64,000 nucleotides of DNA from Paralithodes platypus (taxonomy: Eukaryota > Arthropoda > Malacostraca > Decapoda > Lithodidae): positions 21,074,811-21,138,810 of the forward strand of contig CM064481.1 of assembly GCA_032716605.1 (NCBI GenBank). Direction: 5' to 3'. The position numbers and the translations under genes were made by a program. Positions 1 through 10,104 of the stretch are shown piece after piece; within the stretch, counting starts at the first letter, position 1; every line of letters begins with the position of its first letter. Below the pieces are notes generated by a model. The model ran no database searches. It worked only from the letters and a program-made list of their open reading frames with translations, and was not told the origin of the DNA.

Positions 1-300
1 ATCTTTGAGCTGTCTCGTTTGGGAACAAGGAACATGCGGGAAAGGAAAATTCTGGTGTCTTTTGGGACTGGCACTAATACCTTCGACTTCAATAGTTCCC
101 GGATTACGTCTAAGACATTTGGTGAAAGGATAATTGTATTTGTTGGGTCTCTGAGTGGAGGGTTGTGAGCCCACGCCCAGGACAACCCTTTCTTTACTAC
201 CCGGCGTGCCCAGGTCCGGGTCGGCCAATTCTGAAAACACACATGGAAATTGCCTATTTGAGCTTGTGAGAGGAGGGTAGTGAGGGAGTCCCGGAGGGGT
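1..300 (-). pseudogene. DIRS-like reverse transcriptase, N-terminal part, runs off the left edge
   Basis: Read on the minus strand this stretch is open for about 100 codons without needing an internal Met. It shows the pattern that opens the RT of DIRS/YR retrotransposons: a W-A-H-N-P-P block, then VIRELLKSKVLVPV, then FLSRMFLVPKRD near position 20, matching the family signature 'F-S-x-x-F-L-V-P-K-K-D'. In that family the RT copies element RNA to DNA and is followed by RNase H and a tyrosine recombinase, which would lie left of the window. It directly follows the Gag-like tail at 302-790 in the expected order. Whether it is intact cannot be judged because the catalytic core is outside the window. 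The call rests on motif recall, not a database search. Confidence 0.7.
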
Positions 301-301
301 A

Positions 302-790
302 TTAGTTTTTTGAGTGAAACTTCCTTGGCTGTTGTTGTTGTTGGTTCTGCTGGGGAGGCTTATTAGACTGACCCCGGTGTTGTTGTTGGTAGGGCTGTCG
401 TGTTTGTTGTTGTTGGTAGGGCTGTCGTGTTTGTTGTTGTTGGTAGGGCTGTCGTGTTTGTTGTTGTTGGTAGGGCTGTCGTGTTTGTTGTTGTTGGTAG
501 GGCTGTCGTGTTTGTTGTTTTTGGTAGGGCGGATCCTGGCTAGGCTGGCTTTGGCCTGCCTGGGGTTGGGCAACATACGTGGAGCCTGAAGGCGTGAAGC
601 CTCTATCCCGACTTCTTTGCCCATAGTTACCCCTGCCTCTACCTCGAAAGGGCATCCGGCTCGCCCCTCGGAGAGTCTCAACGGAAGCCAAGGGTCTCCA
701 TCCTCTACTGTGTGGGGGCCAATCCCGCTTAGGTTTCCGAGCTTGATATTTAAGGAAGTTAGCTCTGAAAGCAGCAGAAGAAGGGGACAT
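302..790 (-). pseudogene. DIRS-like Gag, C-terminal RG-rich and Gln-rich tail
   Basis: This 162-codon frame has a basic stretch (RKPKRDW), an Arg/Gly patch (PFRGRGRGNYGQRSRDRG) and then five tandem copies of a nine-residue unit of type PYQQQQTRQ, encoded by 27-bp DNA repeats at about 385-525. It ends in a Gln/Lys tail. RG and Gln-rich tails fit nucleic-acid binding by a Gag-like protein. It lies between the Gag body (791-1800) and the RT start (1-300) on the same strand, and is one frame off the body, so a frameshift lies near 790-850. The opposite strand of the repeats reads as a Leu-rich 91-residue frame, which is an artefact of the repeat. Confidence 0.6.
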
Positions 791-1800
791 GAGGAGTGTA
801 CTAACTTCCTACCATGTGGCAATTGACATAAGTCTGTTAAGAGAAGATGGGGGAAGAAAGAATGCGTGCTTTAATGTCTTTAGGTAGGTTACGAGAGAGT
901 TGCAGCCTAAGGTCTTGTCTCGCTCTGACAGCTTCAAACAAGGATAATCTAATGTCTCCCCCCAGCATAAGTGAGTTTGCTAATTGAGCTTTTCGGACTA
1001 GAGTTAAAGCGGCTCTAGAATCACTGTTAATAATAGAATCCCCCACTACTCTCATACATTCAGACAGGTGCCTATTTAGTAGAAAATTAGAAAGAAGCCT
1101 ATGGGCCTTTTGATGTTTTTGCAGGTCCTTCTCAAGAGAAAACTGGGAGGGGGTAGACAGCAGAGGATCAGTTAGCGGACGACAAATTATTTTGGGGCCC
1201 CGTAGAAACTCCCAGAAGCTAGTTGGTAGTGAATCGTCAGATCTTATATGACAAGAAGCAAATTTATGGTCCTCATTTGGAAGCTTACCAGTGGATCTGT
1301 CAGTCAGGGATAAAGCAAATTTTGTCACCTCTGCTGCCCATTCTAACCACGGACCTTGGTCCACACCTTCTAAGGTAAACATGGGAGACTGAGGGTCCGT
1401 AGCAACAGTTTTTATCTTTGTAGAACACACTGAGGAAAGTGACTTTATGGCATTATGAGCATCAAGCTTTGAGAAGTCAGACCAAGGCTTCAAGGATTTC
1501 ATGGCAGAAAATACTGGAGAAGGTTTGTACACAAAAAATTGAATATCAGACATGGAAGGGAAAGGAGACACGACCACATCCAGCACTCGTCCCTCAGAGT
1601 CTTTTGCCCGCAGTTGTTTTAACTCATTTACTTCAACGACCCATGATGGAGGTACCGGGTAAAGCTCAGCGACCCCCGTCTCCGCACCTTCTGGTGTCAG
1701 AGGTCAAATTACTGGTTGCCAAACTCGGGCAGGGCCATACAGCAAAGGCATTGGCTTTTTGGGCAACTCCGGGTCCACTTCCAGGGCAACCGGAGTGATC
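791..1800 (-). pseudogene. DIRS-like Gag body fragment
   Basis: The clean part is 837-1586 (249 codons), an all-helical-looking sequence with DFSKLDAHNAIKSLSS, SFWEFLRGPK and DSRAALTLVRKAQLANSLML. The same frame stays coding-like upstream to about 1800 (PPSWVVEVNELKQLRAKDS), broken by one in-frame TGA near 1707. I recognise the layout (helical body, RG tail, then RT) as a DIRS-type Gag but cannot name conserved residues with certainty. Upstream it is cut at about 1800 by an RTE-like LINE fragment and resumes at 2401-2790. It is broken by at least one stop and one frameshift. Confidence 0.55.
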
Positions 1801-2400
1801 GGGGCTAGGAATAGCCCCGACCTGTCTATCTATTGCCTGACGCTGTGATCCCCGAAGGGGTGGCCACGAACGAACTGCCCCCATGCACCTCTGTCCCCAG
1901 TCAGTCGACGCCCCTCCCCCCAACCAGCACCGCCTTCGTTCATGTACTTCCTCACTCCATCCTTCCACCTCTCATTCAGTCTACCTCTCCCTCTCTGTCC
2001 CTCCACCTCGCTCTCGTACACCCTCTTAGTCATTCTCTCGCTTTCCATACGTTCCATATGGCCGAACCATCTCAAGTTGTTCCTTTTCACACTTTCCAGC
2101 ACATCTACCTCCAGACCACACCTTCTTACTTCCTCATTAGTCTGTCTATCCCTCCATGTAACTCTGCATGCACTCCTTAAGTAATTCATTTCCACTGCTC
2201 TCACTCTTGGTCTGAGTCTCTCAACCAACGTCCATGCTTCGCTTCCGTAAGTCAGAGTCGGGATTACCACACTGTCATGCAAGGACTTCTTCACTTTCAT
2301 ACTGACCACCCTATTTCTTGTTACTGCTTTTAGCGTTCCTACAACCCTCTTCCCCGACCTGTCAAGGGTGGAAATTATTGGATTCATTGGTTTAGGAGCA
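1801..2400 (-). pseudogene. RTE-like LINE reverse transcriptase, C-terminal fragment inserted in Gag
   Basis: The 185-codon frame (1830-2387) carries the C-terminal hallmark of RTE/BovB-class and related LINE RTs: VVIPTLTYGSEAWTL, then a block with LRSACRVTWRDR, then LRWFGHMERM and RGRGRLNERWKDGV. These mark the thumb and C-terminal region after the polymerase palm. No endonuclease or palm is present, so it is a strongly 5'-truncated LINE copy, as is common for target-primed insertion. It separates two Gag pieces of the same strand. The exact ends and target duplication are not resolved. Confidence 0.75.
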
Positions 2401-2790
2401 CAATGGTCAATTGACCTCGAGGGGCGCGAGGCGGCGTGGTGGTCTTAAACTGTACAGGGACAGGTTGTAAAGGAATAGTTGGAGCGTAGGGGGCACTAGC
2501 CTAGATGACAGCTTAACCTGGGGCGTCAGAGACTCTTGTATCTGACTAAATTTAGAATCAATTGCATTCAGCACTTGTGTTTGGAACAAGGTCTCCAACT
2601 TGGAGGTAAGCTTATCAGTCGTAGCTACGGCCGCCCTTTCTACAAGTTCATCAATAGATAGAATTTCAGTGTCGGAGGGCAGGTCTGTTTGCTCCTCATG
2701 TAAGGGGGGGTTTTCGTCTTCTTTGCTTTTCTTTTCTAATGTTCCTGGGACTTTGCTGTTACCCCCGCCTTATTTATTATTTCCTGTTCA
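2401..2790 (-). pseudogene. DIRS-like Gag, middle fragment
   Basis: Minus-strand coding runs from about 2780 to 2407 without needing a Met: an acidic stretch (SKEDENPPLHEEQTDLPSD), ILSIDELVERAAVATT, then ETLFQTQVLNAIDSKFSQIQ, a likely coiled coil, then a Pro/Leu-rich end. It fits between the N-terminal Gag part (8231-9183) and the body (791-1800), and the gap between 2790 and 8231 is filled by later insertions. Around 2791-3060, before the LINE, I see no gene. Confidence 0.5.
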
Positions 2791-3120
2791 TTCCATTATT
2801 GTGTTTCTTCCTTACTTGATGATTGGTCCAGCCAATTACTCTGGTAGCTTAATGGCGTTACATGCAAGGAAATACAGGTGAATGAATGCAAATGGTCTAA
2901 ATGACACAGGATAAATAAAAACACAATATACCGTTTGGTATTCTTAACTATATTAAAACACTGTAAAGAGAAATACACTTTTCACTGTGATACACAAATC
3001 AATACGATTATTACTTTAGTCAACCACGGAATATATCGGTATTATTGGCGCAATGAACTACTTTCAGGGGATACCTACTTTACCCTACTTTAGGGGATAC
3101 CAACAACAGCAGCAAGTATA

Positions 3121-3843
3121 AAAGTAACTTCATACAATTGCAGAGGACTCCCCAAAACAAAGAGGAATCTCCTGTTGCGACCTGACATCGTATCTACATT
3201 AAGGACCAGTGACATAGTCTGCCTTCAGGAAACCTGGTACACAAAACAGGACTTAGGTAATTTGAACATATTAGATAAAGATTTCCATGGGTACGGGGTC
3301 TCCACTACGGACACACGTGATGGTATTGTGGCAGGTCACCCCCCAGGGGGAGTTGCAATAATGTGGAGATCGTGCCTAGATAATGTAATTAAAACCATTG
3401 AGACAAATTTAAGCTGGTGTGCGGGAATACAGCTGGAAGTGGGACACAGAAAATTTGCAATATTTTGTGTTTACTTACCGTATCAGTGTGCAGAAAATGA
3501 AGAACTTTATTTGGAAAAGTTAGGGGAGCTTGGTGGCCTAATTTCTGAATTAGAGATAACGTGTTACTCAGTGGTAGGTGATTGGAATGCTACCCCTCAC
3601 GAGTTGGGTGGTTCCATGTTTGCTAAACATATGTTAAGGTTTTGTGAGGAGCAAGGTTTAATTTTGTCCTCCAAAAACCTGCTTCCAGAAAATAGCGACA
3701 CATATGTTAGTGAAGCATGGGAGACCAGGTCGTGGCTTGATCATGCAATCTCTAGCTCTGACTTTCATGACTCTATCTCAGAAATGGCCATAAGATACGA
3801 CATTACGGATGACGACCACATACCTATAGAATTAACAATCTAA
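3121..3843 (+). pseudogene. LINE endonuclease (apurinic-type, EEP fold), ends at a premature stop
   Basis: This domain nicks target DNA to prime reverse transcription. The reading frame is open from about 3121 (SYNCRGLPK) and has the EEP landmarks in order: IVCLQETWY (catalytic Glu), GGVAIMW, the VGDWNATP block with catalytic Asp/Asn near 3580-3595, WLDHAIS, and the terminal DDDHIPI with the Asp-His pair near 3808-3830. The frame meets TAA at 3841-3843 and then continues in the same frame into the linker and RT, so EN and RT were one polyprotein. The first Met is at about 3175, inside the domain, so it is not the true start; no convincing ATG was identified. Confidence 0.85.
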
Positions 3844-5931
3844 ATTAATAAAGCACCGGAAATAACAGAAACTAGCAATAGCATCAAGGCAAAAGTTCCA
3901 TGGAATGTAATCTCAAATGAAGAGTGCCAAATGTACTGTGATAAAACCAAGGACTTATTAAATAGGGTGCAATATGATGGTAATGGTGTAGCACAATGCA
4001 GGGATCCAAAATGTAGTGATGCACAACACAGAAAGGACATTATTAAATTTTACAATAGTATAATAGATTCTTTATCAAAAGCGGGGGAAAGTATTTTTAA
4101 TAGCCGTAAATATAAGTCCTCATTCAATAAGCCAGGTTGGCAAGACTATGTGGCTGACCTGTATCAGGCCTCCAGAGATGCTAGGTCTCATTGGCTTGAA
4201 GTAGGTCAGCCTAGACAGGGGCCTATATTTGAACTTCACAAAAGAGCAAAGGCTAGGACCAAATATGCCATTAGATTTATTAAGCAAAATGAAAACCAAT
4301 TAAGGAAGGAAGCCCTTGCAAAGAGTCTGGCAGAAAAGGATACTAACTGTTTTTGGAAGGACATCAGATCCATGCAAAATTGTAACACACCATTACCTGT
4401 CAGTGTTGAGGGGGTTACGGGTGAAGAGAACATTGCTGACTTATGGAAAACTCATTTTAAGGAACTACTTAACAGTGTAAACCAAAGGTCTACTAATGGT
4501 GCAATTCAATATGTGAAAGATAGTAATTATGAAGACATTAAAGTGACTGAAAGTGATCTTGAGAATGCCATAAGAAAACTTAACCTAAATAAAGCTTGTG
4601 GGCTGGATGGTATATATGCAGAACATCTTAAATATGCAGATAAGTTGTTAATAGATAAACTTAGTTCTTGCATCACCAGTCTATTTACGCATGGTGTCCT
4701 GCCGGAGTCTATGATATCCGTAATACTTGTTCCTGTCATTAAAGATAAATCAGGTAAAATTACAGCTAAAGACAACTACCGCCCAGTAGCACTTGCTAGT
4801 GTGGTGAGTAAGGTAGTTGAAATGATAATGCTAGAAAGAATGTCTGCATATATTGTCACCAGCAGCAATCAGTTTGGCTTTAAGAAAAATCACGGCACAG
4901 ACCAATGCATATATGTGCTGAAAGAAGTGATTGATACATACAACAAACTAAATAGCTCAATTTTCTCTTGTTTTCTTGATGCAAGTAAGGCTTTTGATAG
5001 GGTGTGTCACAAAACCTTATTTGAAAAATTAGTTAACAGGGGAGTGCCTAGCTATATTGTTAGGATACTTATTTTCTGGTATGCTAATCAAAAAATGTGT
5101 GTAAGATGGGGCAACATCCTGTCAGGCTCTTTCGCCGTAACCAATGGTGTTAGGCAGGGGGGGATATTGTCTCCGTATCTTTTCAACGTCTACATGGATG
5201 ATCTTAGTCTGGAGCTGAACAAGACTCGCACTGGGTGCTGTATTGGCAGCACCATTGTAAATCATCTCATGTATGCTGATGACCTAGCCTTAATCGCGCC
5301 CTCTGGAGCAGGACTGGATAAATTATTAAGAGTATGTGAAAAATTTGGAATCGAACATTCAGTCAAATTTAATCCTATAAAGAGCAATATCATAATATTT
5401 AAATCTAACCTTCTATTGAAATCAAAGCTACCTAAATTCCATTTGTATGAAGAAATTATAGAAGAAGTAAGTAAAGTAAAGTATCTAGGACACTATATTT
5501 CATGTGATCGCTCAGATGATGAGGATATGGGTCGTCAGCGAAGGCAACTTTACATGCAGGGAAATTCAATATTAAGAAAATTTCATATGTGCACATGGGA
5601 TACAAAAATAACATTGTTCAACTCCTACTGCTCACCAATGTATACAGCACAACTATGGTGGAACTATAAGAAAATTACAGTGAATAGACTAAGTATCTCA
5701 TATCACAATATCATGAAAATGTTTCTGGGGCTCTCAAAATATGAGAGTACAAGTACGCTATGTGCCTATATGAACTTACACTGTTACAAATCACTCATTA
5801 GAAAGCTAACATATAAATTCATTCAGCGCCTTAACACTTCTGAGAACAGGATCATTAAAATGCTACAAACTCCAAGCATAGTGTACACCTCCAGGATCCA
5901 GGCACACTGGAGGAAGTTGCTCTATATTTAA
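3844..5931 (+). CDS. LINE reverse transcriptase (continuation of the EN frame after one stop)
   Basis: The frame is open for nearly 700 codons after the TAA at 3841. The linker is followed by RT motifs in order: KACGLDGIYAEHLKYAD, NYRPVALASVVSK, SSIFSCFLDASKAFDRV (first catalytic Asp), GVRQGGILSPYLFNVYMDDL and MYADDLALIAPS with the YADD box at about 5270-5285. Then come KYLGHYISCD and the C-terminal thumb to TAA at 5929-5931. Both palm aspartate sites are present, so the polymerase half looks intact. The clade is probably in the Jockey/CR1/L2 assemblage, but I cannot place it more precisely. The next feature is the AT-rich 3' UTR. Confidence 0.88.
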   Translation: MNKAPEITETSNSIKAKVPWNVISNEECQMYCDKTKDLLNRVQYDGNGVAQCRDPKCSDAQHRKDIIKFYNSIIDSLSKAGESIFNSRKYKSSFNKPGWQDYVADLYQASRDARSHWLEVGQPRQGPIFELHKRAKARTKYAIRFIKQNENQLRKEALAKSLAEKDTNCFWKDIRSMQNCNTPLPVSVEGVTGEENIADLWKTHFKELLNSVNQRSTNGAIQYVKDSNYEDIKVTESDLENAIRKLNLNKACGLDGIYAEHLKYADKLLIDKLSSCITSLFTHGVLPESMISVILVPVIKDKSGKITAKDNYRPVALASVVSKVVEMIMLERMSAYIVTSSNQFGFKKNHGTDQCIYVLKEVIDTYNKLNSSIFSCFLDASKAFDRVCHKTLFEKLVNRGVPSYIVRILIFWYANQKMCVRWGNILSGSFAVTNGVRQGGILSPYLFNVYMDDLSLELNKTRTGCCIGSTIVNHLMYADDLALIAPSGAGLDKLLRVCEKFGIEHSVKFNPIKSNIIIFKSNLLLKSKLPKFHLYEEIIEEVSKVKYLGHYISCDRSDDEDMGRQRRQLYMQGNSILRKFHMCTWDTKITLFNSYCSPMYTAQLWWNYKKITVNRLSISYHNIMKMFLGLSKYESTSTLCAYMNLHCYKSLIRKLTYKFIQRLNTSENRIIKMLQTPSIVYTSRIQAHWRKLLYI

Positions 5932-6331
5932 CCTTAAGTAATGATTTCAGGTCTGCTACTCTACAGAATTAGCATACCGGTACTGATCCTCATAGTGCAG
6001 TACAGTACCGATATTCCTATACTGTACTGTAGCAACATACTGTACCGGAAGCTAAATGATGTGAGGCATGGTACTGTACACAATTAGGACAGTGGTTTTG
6101 GTAACACAGTAGTTTGATGACCACTGTTTTTGGTTGAGGCAGTGCTGTGAACTACATGATAGCAAGCTGGGTATTATTTAATTTCTTTTTATTTTATGTA
6201 GCCTATGTACAGTAGCTTATATATATTTATATATATTTATGTTACTGTAAGGTATATATGGACCCCAGTATGGTCCCCTCTGTACTGTGTGAGTCTGAAA
6301 TAAAGTATTATTATTATTATTATTATTACTT
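5932..6331 (+). other. LINE 3' UTR and ATT tail
   Basis: No open frame. The stretch is AT-rich with several TACTGTA-like words, an AATAAA at about 6299 and then eight or so ATT units. It immediately follows the RT stop and ends the element. Confidence 0.7.
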
Positions 6332-7155
6332 CTTATCACCACATCAAAGTTAACTAAAACCCTTCAACAGGTGACCCCAAGGCCACTACCCTAGTAAACA
6401 CACACTCGGTCACTAGGTTCATAAGGCGTACAACAGCTCACAATGGGGTGAAGGTTAGCTCAAGGCTCAATAACACCAACAGCATCCTGTCTCAGTACAG
6501 CCACTAGGTCATGTCCACTGGGGTGGACACAGGACACTGCACCTGGTACTTCTCCCTGGACTTCGCTCCTGACCTGGGACCTGGTATTAACATTACCATT
6601 AATAAAACTGACAAAATTCTATATCTTAATTCATATCAACATTACAAAAGTGGTCAAATGTATCAATTAAGAGACAACAAAGGGAGGATGTACATTATTG
6701 GGTTACAGATAAAATTTACTTAGTTGACCCTCAAAAATATATAAAGAAAAATGGTCCAAATAGAAAACGGAGGGTTGGAGATAGATATAATTTACTTAGT
6801 TGACCCTCAAAAATAAAATGGTTTAAAATAGAAAACGGAGTGTATACACACACACGACTCAGGAATGTGGGCTTACATTAAGTTACATACATGATATTGA
6901 ACTCGACATACGGGATCTTATTGCTGGGATAATACTACACTAACATAATACAATTAACATTATTATCTTATACATAATTAATAAGGTTGGCAGGACAAAT
7001 AATATGGAATTTTGAAATTTAAATGAGTAATTATCAGACGGAATGAATAATTTCACCTTCGACCAAGACAAAGGATGTCGTATAATTTCGTAGTTACATA
7101 TATAAGAAACTGGGCATAAAAAATGGTTTCAAACTTATCTTAAGTGGCTTATCTT
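6332..7155. other. Non-coding interval with a short direct repeat
   Basis: I see no gene. Two imperfect copies of an about 70-bp unit containing TTTACTTAGTTGACCCTC lie at about 6710-6775 and 6788-6840. A 70-codon frame at 6511-6723 has no recognisable domain and spans one repeat, so I do not treat it as a gene. Confidence 0.5.
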
Positions 7156-7402
7156 ATAGCGGCTCGCTTGGTGTAGTGACTAGCGTCTCGGACTTCCACC
7201 CAGAAGGCCCGGGTTCGCGCCCACGCTCGGCGCATTAAAGATTTTTCACAAGCACTGAGTCGTTACCATCCCTCATGAGCAAAGGGATGGGGTAGTAGTA
7301 CAGGACCCCAATGGAAATACGCCTAATCGGCCTTATTGAGCTATCCTTAGCTAGCTTAGCATGCGCTAGCTTTAAGAACTATTATTATTATTATTATTAT
7401 TA
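7156..7402 (+). mobile_element. tRNA-derived SINE with ATT-repeat tail
   Basis: The first 75 bases resemble a tRNA: an A-box-like TGGTGTAGTGAC near 7168 and a B box GGTTCGCGCCC near 7210, spaced as in RNA polymerase III internal promoters. The body follows, including ATACGCCTAATCGGCCTTAT near 7316, and the 3' end is an (ATT)n run at 7380-7402. The same core word and the same kind of tail recur at 42,474-42,644 and 54,316-54,482. It does not code; it would be mobilised in trans by a LINE. Target duplications were not clear. Confidence 0.8.
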
Positions 7403-8230
7403 TAAGTACTTCACAATTCACTTCAACTCACCTTCAACTGAAGGTTTTATCTAAACACAACACAAAAGGGAAATGTATACAGAGTTAAGCCAAATATTTC
7501 CCCTTAGTCCGCCCGAGGCTGGCGACTGGGAGGGAATGACGCTGGCACTCTCGGCTCTAGGCTCTGTAGGACTCGGGGTCAGCGTCCTTTGTCACAACAA
7601 TAACCATACCTTGATTAAATGAGCTCCTCAACTTACTTAGGAGTCTAATAAGACTTTCAAAGGATAATTGAATTACTTTTATATGATGCAACGAATTTCA
7701 GGCACAAACATGTTAACTATTACTTACGATATCCTAGGTAAGACTATAGTTTTTAAGTTGGAGGTAGGACTCATAAATTTCCACCTGTCAAACCCCCTTG
7801 AGGTGGGCACTTGTCGCTAAGGCCTCAGAATCAGGGTGTCACACTAGAAACCCGGTACAAGCAATTATTAGGCCAAATATCAGCATTATACTAGATTCAC
7901 AAAGTTAAAGTTATGCGTTGCAATTAACTGTATACACCTGGAAGTGATTAAATGGCCAAAGCAAGTAAATTTCATTCTAATTCCAAAACAACATTGCTTC
8001 GATTGTGACACCCCTTTTCTAAACTTAATATAACAATACCAAACAATTATATTTAATATGTAAAGTTAGAATAATGACCCTCGTACCTATGAGACACCAT
8101 TGGGCCTATTTAATTATTTCTTTTTTTAGTCATCGCAATTTAATATATGTCAACTGATATCTTAATCAAGATAATAACATAATACCGAACATTTCACCTA
8201 ATCTCAACACAGACTGGGTCATTATTGAGC
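7403..8230. other. AT-rich interval, no gene seen
   Basis: No long frame, no terminal repeats and no recognisable element. It separates the SINE from the N-terminal Gag part and probably holds degraded insertions. Confidence 0.4.
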
Positions 8231-9183
8231 TTAAAGTGAGTGAACAGTAAAAGTCTTGGTGTAAATATTGCCAAAATTAAGCCTAGTCAATTTAGACCCC
8301 TTACACTCACAGGAAGCCGGGGAAGGATCAGAGGCATGGGGCCCCCTGTCCTCCGGGTCGGAAAGAACCGGAGCCCCCATCTCTCCGAGGTACTCTGTCC
8401 CATCCTGTCCCTCGCTATCATCTACATAGTTCACATTAAAATCATCGTAAGGCACTTCCTCCTCCACACTACCTGACATTTCCGATTGAAAGGGATCGGG
8501 CTGGGGTTGTTGTGGATCTAGTTGTACGGGGAGGGCCTGTTCAATAAACTCTGAAAACACTTGTTCCACTGGGGATGATTGTGAGTGATGGACCTCGGCA
8601 GTGGTGGTGGGGCAGGACTCGTTGATAGGCGCACCGTATCAGCAGTGCTACTAAAAGACACATCTTTATCTAGGTCAAGCTTAACACGTTTGGGGCGAGG
8701 ACAGTGAGGGGAGGAAGTGTCTTTTGATTTTGTAGGTATAGACCTCTTTTTTTAGGTTTCTGTTGGGGAAGACACAGAGCTTCTAGAGCGTTGGGACGTG
8801 TGTTCTTGAATGTTTAAGAAATAAACAAAGTCCCTACTGACAATGTTTGGAACTTTTTTCAAAGTTGAGGATATATAAGCTTTCACCTCCTCCCAAATGT
8901 TTAGCAATACCTGAGTCGCCCCTGCTGCTGTTATGTGGCCACTCGGATTGTGGTAGTGTTTCACGAAGAGTGCACAATTTGTACACTTTTTAGGAGCCCA
9001 CTTAGCCAATGTACGATCCACACAAGACACATGGCGTACATATTTCGTATGGCCAAGAAGGGGAAATTTGTCACATCTTGTGATCCCGCACCACTGCACC
9101 ATGGTCGAGGCTGAAGCCGCCGTTTTGGGTCCCGACATCCTCTCAGGTGTAGAAAAACCTGAGAAGCCACTCTCCGATCCCAC
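8231..9183 (-). pseudogene. DIRS-like Gag, N-terminal part with Cys/His cluster and NLS-like motif
   Basis: The Met at 9183 opens a 143-codon frame with a Cys/His cluster (WCGITRCDKF, H, C, then KKCTNC) of the kind found near the N terminus of DIRS Gag proteins. A TAA at about 8752 interrupts it, but the same frame continues with KKRSIPTKSK and RPKRVKLD, which resembles a classical nuclear localisation signal. A frame change leads into an acidic part (8231-8569: VEQVFSEFIEQALPV, then SEGQDGTEYLGEMG). It is thus broken by one stop and one frameshift. It continues, after about 5.4 kb of inserted DNA, at 2790. Functional assignment to Gag is by layout. Confidence 0.5.
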
Positions 9184-9660
9184 TGGAGAGGGCCACGCGC
9201 CTGGCCGGCGATCCAGGACGTGGGTGACTCCTGGAGCTGATCACAGTTGTGGTTCAGGTGAGGGGGCGGAGATTACTGTGAAGAGCTATGGCCCACCTGT
9301 CAGAGAAAAGGCCAAGAATCAATGTTACATAATATAAGAGCAAAGAACAAAAACATGTACCAGCACATTATGTATAAGGCCTATGTAATATCGAGTAGCC
9401 TGTTGGCCCTATGAATGTTTTTTGTTTTTTTTTGTTTTTAAAGAATTTAGAGTAGAGTAGCATATTCGCTACATCTTATATAAGAATGGATTTAAGTGGG
9501 ATAGTCTATAGGCTATCATAAATGCCACTGGAGTACTCTCCTCCCTTCTTTTTCCATTCATTGTTCTACATTGAGAACTCGGAGGGAAACGTTGGTCTTT
9601 AATTTAACCGGAACCTTTTGGTGCATCGGTTGTTTGTTTCTGAAGGAAAACATTGTTTCC
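9184..9660. other. Interval without a gene
   Basis: No supported coding frame. It may contain the 5' flank of the minus-strand DIRS-like element. An 89-codon plus-strand frame here is antisense to Gag and is rejected. Confidence 0.4.
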
Positions 9661-10075
9661 CCCCCCCCACCCCTTGAGTACCCGGAGTACCCGGAGTACT
9701 TGGAGGAAGCTCTCGTTCCTTAATTTAACCTGAACCTCTTGGTTCCTCGGTTTTCAGTATTACCCGGAGTACCCGGAGTACTTGGAGGAAGCTCTCGTTT
9801 CTTAATTTAACCTGAACCTCTTGGTTCCCTGGTTTTCAGTATTACCCGGAGTACTCGGAGTACCCGGAGTAGGCTACTTGGAGGAAGCTGTTGTTCCTTA
9901 ATTTAACCTGAACCTCTTGGTTCCCTGGTTTTCAGTATTACCCGGAGTACCCGGAGTACCCGGAGTACCCGGAGTACTTGGAGGAAGCTCTTGTCCCTTA
10001 ATTTAACCTGAACCTCTTGGTTCCCTGGTTTTCAGTATTACCTGGAGTACTCGGAGGAAGCTCTCGTTCCTTAAT
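9661..10075. repeat. Minisatellite, about 120-bp units rich in ACCCGGAGT
   Basis: About five tandem units, each with TACCCGGAGTACCCGGAGTA, CTTGGAGGAAGCTCTCGTT, CTTAATTTAACCTGAACCTC and TTGGTTCCTCGGTTTTCAGT. The number of short ACCCGGAGT words per unit varies from one to four, so there is nested repetition. A related unit recurs at 12,345-12,480 beyond the Penelope-like RT, so this repeat family flanks that element on both sides. Confidence 0.85.
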
Positions 10076-10104
10076 TTAAATTATTTAATGATTTAATTTA
10101 ATGA

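Larger units (their letters stand above)
3061..6331 (+). mobile_element. EN+RT non-LTR retrotransposon (LINE), nearly full length with ATT-repeat tail
   Basis: The element contains an endonuclease frame (3121-3843), a single in-frame stop, an RT frame to 5931, about 370 bp of 3' UTR and a terminal (ATT)n run at about 6308-6331 preceded by AATAAA. An ATT microsatellite tail is usual for Jockey/CR1/L2-group LINEs rather than the poly(A) of L1. The 5' boundary is uncertain; a short repeat of GGGGATACC occurs at 3068-3106. No target duplication was found by eye. It lies in the opposite orientation to the surrounding DIRS-like Gag. Confidence 0.85.

Noticed and set aside
314..589. Leu-rich 91-residue plus-strand frame resembling a membrane protein
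   Set aside because: It is the antisense reading of the 27-bp Gln repeats in the Gag tail; its periodicity follows from the DNA repeat.
7156..7230. Functional tRNA gene
   Set aside because: A and B boxes are present but the cloverleaf is imperfect and a SINE body with ATT tail follows.
2790..8231. A spliced host gene using GTGAGT near 8,300 as donor and an acceptor near 2,750
   Set aside because: The interval holds a LINE and a SINE, the exons look like Gag, and no polypyrimidine tract is convincing; insertion is the simpler explanation.
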